Source: Helianthus annuus
Lineage: Eukaryota > Streptophyta > Magnoliopsida > Asterales > Asteraceae
DNA length: 64,000 nucleotides
Direction: 5' to 3'
Assembly (NCBI RefSeq): GCF_002127325.2
Contig: NC_035444.2
Location: forward strand, 37,607,140-37,671,139
How positions within the stretch are numbered: the first letter of the stretch is position 1; each line of letters opens with the position of its first letter. Below, in pieces: positions 58,702 to 64,000 of the stretch. The notes beneath the pieces are model-generated. The model was not told where the DNA came from. It was given only the letters and a program-made list of their open reading frames with translations, and made no database searches. A program made the position numbers and the translations under genes.

Positions 58702-58949
58702 TGATGAAACAATGGTTAACCGGGCAGGGTTAACTCACTGGTCTCGTCAAGAAGGGTTAATCCCTTCCTCTCGAGGATCGCTGGCTGGTCACCGGTAGGT
58801 TGATCTCCTGCACAAGGAAACAAACCGTGACTCGTAACAAGGAGGATGGGGTGGGGGGTGCTCCTTGTTACCACTCTCCGGCGTGAAAATCAGTAGTCTG
58901 CTTGGGAAGCAAAGTATGATAGTAGTAGTAGTGAGAGAGTTCTGAAGAG
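58702..58949 (-). repeat. Tat element 5' LTR, interrupted after 248 bp
   Basis: Matches 46433-46681. Sequence then passes abruptly into the Athila-like LTR at 58950. The last five bases, aagag, are the expected TSD of that insertion. Confidence 0.9.
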
Positions 58950-59740
58950 TGATGTATGTAAAATGCAACATATAAATCACATCAATTAAGGCATAAAACT
59001 AACCCTTTTTAAGTACTAATGTTGGAAAAAGAGTGTTTTTGTCTTCCTTTTGTATTTTCAGGATGAAATGAGCTCAAATTCACAAAAGAAGCAAAAAGAC
59101 AACTAATTCTAGCATAAATACAAGAAAAGGAATAAAAGTAGACTGCCCGAACCCTCAACAGCATCCTCCAGAGCAAAGAAGAGAAAGCAGAAGTCTGAAC
59201 ACACCCCGTGCTCAGCCAGCACGGGGCCGTGCCCAAGAAGCAGCATAAAAGACAAACTTATAGAAGCTTCTATTGCCCACCACAGGGCCGTGTCCAGCGG
59301 GCACGGGGGCGTGGTGAAAGTACAGCAGGCGCATTAATTGTAGTTGCGAATTACAATTAATGAGGAGAGAGAGTGTCAGACGGGCACGGGGGCGTGTCCA
59401 GTGGACACGGGGCCGTGCCCAGCCTTCTGTTCAGCCTATAAATAGGAGTGCTTGGTTTCATTTCAACTCATCCCTTGGCACACCACCTCTCTCACACTTC
59501 ATCCACCACCCACCACCACCATAACACCATCATCCACCACCATCATCCATTGTCCATCGTAGAGTGTGTGAGTCGTCTCGGGATCCAAGATTGATCGTAA
59601 GAGTTCTTGACAATGAAGGCCATGTTTGCCTAAGTCTCTTACATCACTTGGTGAAGACAAGTGTTTAGTATAATACTTTTTATTTTCAATCTTTTGCACT
59701 TTTTATTTGGTTTTGTATTAATGACTTTAATAACTAGTTA
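58950..59740 (+). repeat. Athila-like LTR copy 1, 3' part missing
   Basis: Starts TGATGTATGTAAAATGC and aligns with 59791-60567 to 'aactagtta'. About eight substitutions were noticed, plus a 13-bp CCA-rich indel near 59535. TATA box at 59437. It lacks the last 900 bp of the LTR. Confidence 0.88.
59435..59446 (+). promoter_or_regulatory. TATA box in LTR copy 1
   Basis: cctataaatagg, 19 nt downstream of a CACG-type palindrome pair (59385-59417). The same arrangement is in copy 2 at about 60275-60286. Confidence 0.75.
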
Positions 59741-59774
59741 TTTAAAGAGTTTTGCTTGAGGACAAGCAAAAGTT

Positions 59775-59790
59775 CAAGTGTGGGGGTATT
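59775..59790 (+). promoter_or_regulatory. Athila-like polypurine tract
   Basis: caagtgtgggggtatt directly precedes LTR copy 2. A 'cttgaggacaag' hairpin-like word lies just upstream. Confidence 0.75.
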
Positions 59791-61469
59791 TGATGTGTGT
59801 AAAATGCAACATATAAATCACATCAATTAAAGCATAAAACTAACCCTTTTTAAGTACTATGTTGGAAAAAGAGTGTTTTTGTCTTCCTTTTGTATTTTCA
59901 GGATGAAATGAGCTCAAATTCACAAAAGAAGCAAAAAGACAACTAATTCTAGCATAAATACAAGAAAAGGAATAAAAGTAGACTGCCCGGACCCTCAACA
60001 GCATCCTCCAGAGCAAAGAAGAGAAAGCAGAAGTCTGAACACGCCCCGTGCTCAGCCAGCACGGGGCCGTGCCCAAGAAGCAGCATAAAAGACAAACTTA
60101 TAGAAGCTTCCATTGCCCACCACGGGGCCGTGTCCAGCGGGCACGGGGGCGTGGTGAAAGTACAGCAGGCGCATTAATTGTAGTTGCGAATTACAATTAA
60201 TGAGGAGAGAGAGTGTCAGACGGGCACGGGGGCGTGTCCAGTGGACACGGGGCCGTGCCCAGCCTTCTGTTCAGCCTATAAATAGGAGTGCTTGGTTTCA
60301 TTTCAACTCATCCCTTGGCACACCACCTCTCTCACACTTCATCCACCACCCACCACCACCATAACACCATCATCCATTGTCCATCGTAGAGTGTGTGAGT
60401 CGTCTCGGGATCCAAGATTGATCGTAAGAGTTCTTGACAATCAAGGCCATGTTTGCCTAAGTCTCTTACATCACTTGGTGAAGACAAGTGTTTAGTATAA
60501 TACTTTTTATTTTCAATCTTTTGCACTTTTTATTTGGTTTTGTATTAATGACTTTAATAACTAGTTACTTATGTTGAAGGTGATCTTTCCTTATCGTTTG
60601 TCCGTGGTGTCTTGGCATTATTTTACTGTCTATATAAAATAAAAGATTTTCACCATTCATATCTCCACGGTCTATATGGAGGTATGTTGGCTACCTGGTC
60701 GGGGGTTAAGGGAACGGTTTGGTAAGGGTCTTGCCCTTGTTCAGCGTTTAGAGGTCCTGCAAGGGACCTGGGTCAAATTTAGTAGGATCTCCTTCAATGC
60801 CCATAGGTATTGGATGGCGGGGATCCAAACTCTTTGACCCCCTCATGAGTTAACTACTATTAATACTATAACCCGGCTATTTAGGACTGTATCCCTGCTG
60901 ACTCAGACTACTTAGTCGAGGGTAACGTCACCGCCGAAAGCGGGGCCTACCACAATTTGCATTAATAACTTAATTCATTATCTTTCAATAATCCGACCCT
61001 TTAGGATTGTATCCTTACTGACTCAAACTACTGGGTTGAGGGTAACGTCGCCTTCAAAAGAGGGGCCTACTACAATAACTAAGATAATCTCTTAAACAAG
61101 TGCAAAAGTGCGAAAATAATCAAAGGTTATACTAATACACGTGTCGAATCCAAGTGATTCATCTTGTCTATTTGTTTTTATTTTATTTTATTTTTCAGCA
61201 TTTAGTTAGTTTTTATTTTCTTATTTTAAAAACATTTTTCTCACTTTTTGATTTGATTAGACGTTGAGGATAAACCGGTATTAAAAGCTCTTGTGTCCTT
61301 GGACGACCTCGGTATCTTACCAACACTATACTACGTCCACGATGGGTGCACTTGCCCATATGTGTGTTTAGTGTTAGTGAATATCGTGTTTTATAAATTT
61401 AAAACTTGGCTAAAAGTGTAAAAAGGGCTTAATTATACATCAAAAATATATTACACTACACACGCATCA
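59791..61469 (+). repeat. Athila-like LTR copy 2, complete (1679 bp)
   Basis: TGATGTGTGTAAAATGC to CACGCATCA. The 3' half contains two tandem blocks ('gactgtatccctgctgactc', 'ggattgtatccttactgact') that are also seen at 122-330. Confidence 0.88.
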
Positions 61470-61475
61470 AGTTTT

Positions 61476-61492
61476 TGGCGCCGTTGCCGGGG
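61476..61492 (+). promoter_or_regulatory. Primer-binding site, tRNA-Asp
   Basis: TGGCGCCGTTGCCGGGG, six bases after the LTR, is the perfect complement of the 3' end of plant tRNA-Asp(GUC). Confidence 0.88.
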
Positions 61493-61779
61493 ACACAAGG
61501 ATTTTAAGAAAGTTAGGAATCAACGGCCTAATCATATTTTTATTTTTCTTTTTAATTTTTAGGATTTTTCTTAGTTTTTCAGCTTCTGCAGAGCTCAGCA
61601 CGGGGCCGTGCCTCTTGAACACGCCCCCGTGCTCAATCATTGGAACTGGCAATCCTGTTTTAAGTCAGACAGTAAGCTGAACACGGGGCCGTGTCCACTC
61701 AACACGCCCCCGTGCCCAAGATTCTCTTACTGAAAACAGAACTGTTAGATCCCGGCGGTTGGTAATTTCTGACACAAAC

Positions 61780-62517
61780 ATGGGTGATAGTAATTCTTTT
61801 TACTTTCGGCACTCTTATGGTATGTGGTGTCGATTATGTGGTGGCGAACATGAAGAATTAAAATGTTATTTTCTAAATTATAGGCCCCACTATATAGACC
61901 CACCGATTCCTTATAACCTTAAGAGGGGCGAAAGTAAAAATAAGCACTATCTCTCCTTCGAATGCGCCCAGCCAGATATTCTAGGGGAAATGCTCCTTGA
62001 CGAGTTATTTCAACTAGAAGAACTAATTCTAAATTGGTCAAAAGAACTTAGGAAGGATTTTATTGATCCGCCCCAAGATGATGACCATGAGGAAATGTTG
62101 GAATCGCATTCTGACAACCTCGTTGCTCCCGAAAATACCTTCATACCTAGAAAAGACTTGGACGATAGTCGTCCCTGTGCCGATTGTGCCGTGAAGGACT
62201 CCCCATCGACTTCGTTCGATGCATACATAGACCTGAGCGATTTGGCATACACCTTCTTTAACGAGAGCCCGGAAAAGGGTTGGACTTGTCCACCTAGAAT
62301 GAAAATAGGAATTACCCTCACCGATAACCTCTTGCGTTCTCGCCTTAGTATAGGACAATTAAGGTATCTTAGGCACTTTGGGGTTGTTCCAACAAATCAA
62401 GAACCACCCGATATAAATAAGCTCCTTAGGAGCAACAAACTCCATAAAACAGCCTCCCGACACGGGGCCGTGTCCGGTCAACACGACCCCGTGCTCGCTC
62501 AGAAGATTCTCTGCTGA
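61780..62517 (+). CDS. Unassigned ORF of the Athila-like element
   Basis: ATG at 61780 (MGDSNSFYF) is preferred over the in-frame codon at 61759. About 245 codons without a stop. Near the N-terminus C-R-L-C-G-G-E-H-E-E-L-K-C has CX2CX3HX4C spacing, close to a zinc knuckle. Then an acidic, leucine-rich part (ILGEMLLDELFQLEEL), a second CADC pair, and a C-terminus that runs through a palindrome pair (62461-62493). It does not look like a typical gag; no reverse transcriptase, protease or integrase motif is present. It could be a derived gag or an accessory protein. Confidence 0.45.
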   Translation: MGDSNSFYFRHSYGMWCRLCGGEHEELKCYFLNYRPHYIDPPIPYNLKRGESKNKHYLSFECAQPDILGEMLLDELFQLEELILNWSKELRKDFIDPPQDDDHEEMLESHSDNLVAPENTFIPRKDLDDSRPCADCAVKDSPSTSFDAYIDLSDLAYTFFNESPEKGWTCPPRMKIGITLTDNLLRSRLSIGQLRYLRHFGVVPTNQEPPDINKLLRSNKLHKTASRHGAVSGQHDPVLAQKILC

Positions 62518-63043
62518 TTCTGTCAGAATACGGACAAAATGTGTCAGGATTTTCTCTGCACACGGGGCCGTGTCCAGTGTGCTGTCGTTTTCTTTAAATG
62601 CAGCCTGATTCCTGCTCATTTTTGACCACTTCACTAAACAGAGATTCCTGGGATCTTCACATATACCATCCTAGGTAAGTGCTAAAAGAAGGTTCCCAAG
62701 GACCATCTTGTCTTTTCCACTTTTGTTCATTTCTCCTTCTTTCAAAATTTTTCAAACATCCCCTCCATGGAAGCTTGGAAACCACATGACTCCAATCTTC
62801 TATGTGAAGTTTGTAAGATTATTGGCTGCGGATTCTTGTTTAAAGTTAGTTCCATAACTTTGTTTTAAAATTATCTAAGCTTAAACCACAGATTAAAGAT
62901 GTTAAAATAATTTAAAACCCAAGAATCGTTAAGACAAAAATCCTGCAGACGACTGAACACGGGGCCGTGCTCAGTGAGCACGGGGCCGTGTTCGAGGTAC
63001 TGTTCTGCAAAAGTTTAGTTATCTTCGGTTTCTTTCACAGAAA
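62518..63043. other. Non-coding spacer between the two Athila-like ORFs
   Basis: Holds the single unit at 62561 and the pair at 62958. It has no other recognised feature. Confidence 0.5.
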
Positions 63044-63472
63044 ATGGCCAGCAGGAATAGCGGATCATCTTCACGAAATAACCGAAATGGAAGAAGGTCG
63101 TCCACAGCAGAAGATTCCCTAGTAAACTACGTTTACGCTTTGAGGGAAGCCATAGACGAAATGATGGGAGTAGAAGAAGCATTAGTGGACCGTATTAATC
63201 ATCTGACGGTAGGATTGGAGGGCTGTCTTCGAGAAGTAAACCTCCTGCACCAGAGGTTAAACCTTCTCGCTTCCCCGCCTTTGGTTCCCGTAATAACCCA
63301 AAGAGCGTGGAATGTAGTGCCCGAGGTCATCATTCCGACCGAATGGCACGCCATGCACCAAGTGCCTCAGCAAAGGGTGGTGCAAGGAGTCCCGGTGAAT
63401 GTTCCTCCTCAAGCCACTGAAGAGAATGAAGCTGCTTTCTACCTCCCAAGGGAGATAGAAGAGTGGCTTTGA
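63044..63472 (+). CDS. Second unassigned ORF of the Athila-like element
   Basis: 142 codons from MASRNSGSSSRNNRNGRR. Basic, serine/arginine/asparagine-rich start, then a predicted helix or coiled coil (about residues 28-75; EAIDEMMGVEEALVDRINHL) and a proline/valine/glutamine-rich tail ending EIEEWL. The family is not recognised. The basic start plus helix could suit a nucleic-acid-binding structural protein, but this is inference. Confidence 0.4.
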   Translation: MASRNSGSSSRNNRNGRRSSTAEDSLVNYVYALREAIDEMMGVEEALVDRINHLTVGLEGCLREVNLLHQRLNLLASPPLVPVITQRAWNVVPEVIIPTEWHAMHQVPQQRVVQGVPVNVPPQATEENEAAFYLPREIEEWL

Positions 63473-64000
63473 AAAACAACCGAGGAGCCGTCGGCTAAAG
63501 GGTGTTACTACATCGGGAAGCTATTTCTGAAATTTTCCTAAATAAGTAGAACATTTATGATAACCTCATGTATCCCCTAGTTATTTAGCTAACTATATGT
63601 AATTCTCTATGTTTGCAATGATATGATGGTTTCTAAGGTTTGATGGTTATTAATAAATAAAACACACTCATGGTGGTAATGGATGAAAAGGGGAACGAGA
63701 AAAATGGCCCCATGCACAAAGAACAGAGCAACCCGACACAAATCTCCATCACAGAAGGCTCAACACGGGCCGTGCCCAACCAACACGGCCCCGTGCTGAG
63801 CCACCTGCAAAAAAACGCCCAGTTCAGGTAACTGGACACGGGCCGTGTTCAGCGGACACGCCCCCGTGTCCAGGCTTCTGTCTTATTTCTTTAATTTCTG
63901 TTACTGGCACCTGACCACGGGGCCGTGCCCGGTCACCACGGGGCCGTGTCCAGGATGCCAGTAACATAAATCTTTGCTTTTTAACCCACTTTTACACATT
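63473..64000. other. Internal non-coding region of the Athila-like element
   Basis: Contains three palindrome pairs within 190 bp (63764-63948) and no recognised frame. Confidence 0.5.

Larger units (their letters stand above)
46433..58949 (-). mobile_element. Tat-lineage Ty3/gypsy element, minus strand, right LTR interrupted
   Basis: 3' LTR at 46433-47295; 5' LTR beginning at 58702 and cut at 58949 by an Athila-like insertion. PBS, gag-pol with dual RNase H and an antisense gene between pol and the 3' LTR are the hallmarks of the Tat lineage (Retand, Grande and relatives). The comparable 248 bp of the two LTRs differ by four substitutions and one indel. The left flank 5-mer is agttg; its partner should lie beyond the window. 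Confidence 0.92.
59200..60257. repeat. CACG-type palindrome pairs in the two LTR copies (six pairs)
   Basis: Copy 1: 59200-59210/59220-59231, 59281-59292/59302-59313, 59385-59396/59406-59417. Copy 2: 60040-60050/60060-60071, 60121-60132/60142-60153, 60225-60236/60246-60257. Each unit is CACG + four G/C + CGTG or a one-base variant. Every spacer is 9 nt. Confidence 0.92.
61599..63948. repeat. CACG-type palindrome pairs in the internal region (seven pairs, one single)
   Basis: Pairs at 61599-61610/61620-61631, 61682-61693/61703-61714, 62461-62472/62482-62493, 62958-62969/62979-62990, 63764-63774/63784-63795, 63837-63847/63857-63868 and 63916-63927/63937-63948, all with 9-nt spacers. One unpaired unit is at 62561-62572. 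Confidence 0.92.
58950..64000 (+). mobile_element. Athila-like gypsy element(s), rearranged, running off the window
   Basis: Order: truncated LTR copy 1 (58950-59740), 50 bp of internal 3' end with polypurine tract (59741-59790), full LTR copy 2 (59791-61469), PBS for tRNA-Asp, then internal DNA with two unassigned ORFs. No gag or pol domain was recognised before the window ends, so a large non-coding derivative (LARD-like) is possible. tRNA-Asp priming and the GGCGCCGTTGCC site are typical of Athila elements. Confidence 0.8.

Noticed and set aside
59200..63948. CRISPR-like array (regular repeat-spacer pattern)
   Set aside because: The units are palindromic 12-mers in scattered pairs inside a plant LTR element, not evenly spaced repeats, and there are no cas genes.

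Overview
The window is a transposon-dense stretch of a flowering-plant nuclear genome. It carries a Ty1/copia element primed by initiator tRNA-Met, a Tat-lineage and an Athila-like Ty3/gypsy element, LINE 3' ends with a plant-type RVT zinc-binding domain, Helitron termini, PIF/Harbinger, hAT and Mutator-like elements, and captured fragments of plant genes (UBL5, LACS, possibly a DExH helicase and an LRR protein). The repeat set suggests a eudicot, probably Asteraceae; that is inference from familiarity and no search was run. I found no complete, intact host gene.

1-3.3 kb: an Athila-type LTR fragment split by a tRNA-derived SINE (15-bp target-site duplication, TSD), then unassigned DNA. 3.3-11.5 kb: a roughly 6.3-kb TIR element, probably Mutator-like, carrying a multi-exon but broken Ulp1/C48 SUMO-protease-like gene. 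Two small elements with related ends flank it, followed by a 0.4-kb foldback MITE. 12-18 kb: LINE 3' ends with TSDs, a decayed gypsy integrase and a Harbinger transposase remnant. 18.1-21.3 kb: a MULE MITE beside a Helitron that contains a MULE that contains an hAT. 22.5-28 kb: Harbinger MITEs nested in each other, and two copies of a SINE-like retroposon with a (CAT)n/(ATG)n tail, one of them split by an hAT.

29.1-35.2 kb: one complete copia element with 552-bp LTRs (2 differences) and a perfect TSD, but a broken polyprotein. 36.5-43.5 kb: a Harbinger MITE with an internal empty-site control, a Pack-MULE holding the whole 73-codon UBL5 frame, another Harbinger MITE, an LTR-like sequence with a duplicated core promoter, and a second gene-capturing element carrying LACS and helicase first-exon fragments in divergent orientation.

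43.7-64 kb: a retrotransposon nest. A minus-strand LTR (44.4 kb) is entered by a Tat element (46.4-58.9 kb, minus strand, dual RNase H, antisense gene with its own TATA box). The right LTR of the Tat element is entered by an Athila-like element (58.95 kb to window end) with a rearranged LTR-LTR junction. The Athila-like sequence carries 13 pairs of a 12-bp CG-rich quasi-palindrome (CACG....CGTG), every pair separated by exactly 9 nt. The other two gypsy LTRs of the nest carry their own unrelated palindrome sets. This is the most unusual signal in the window.
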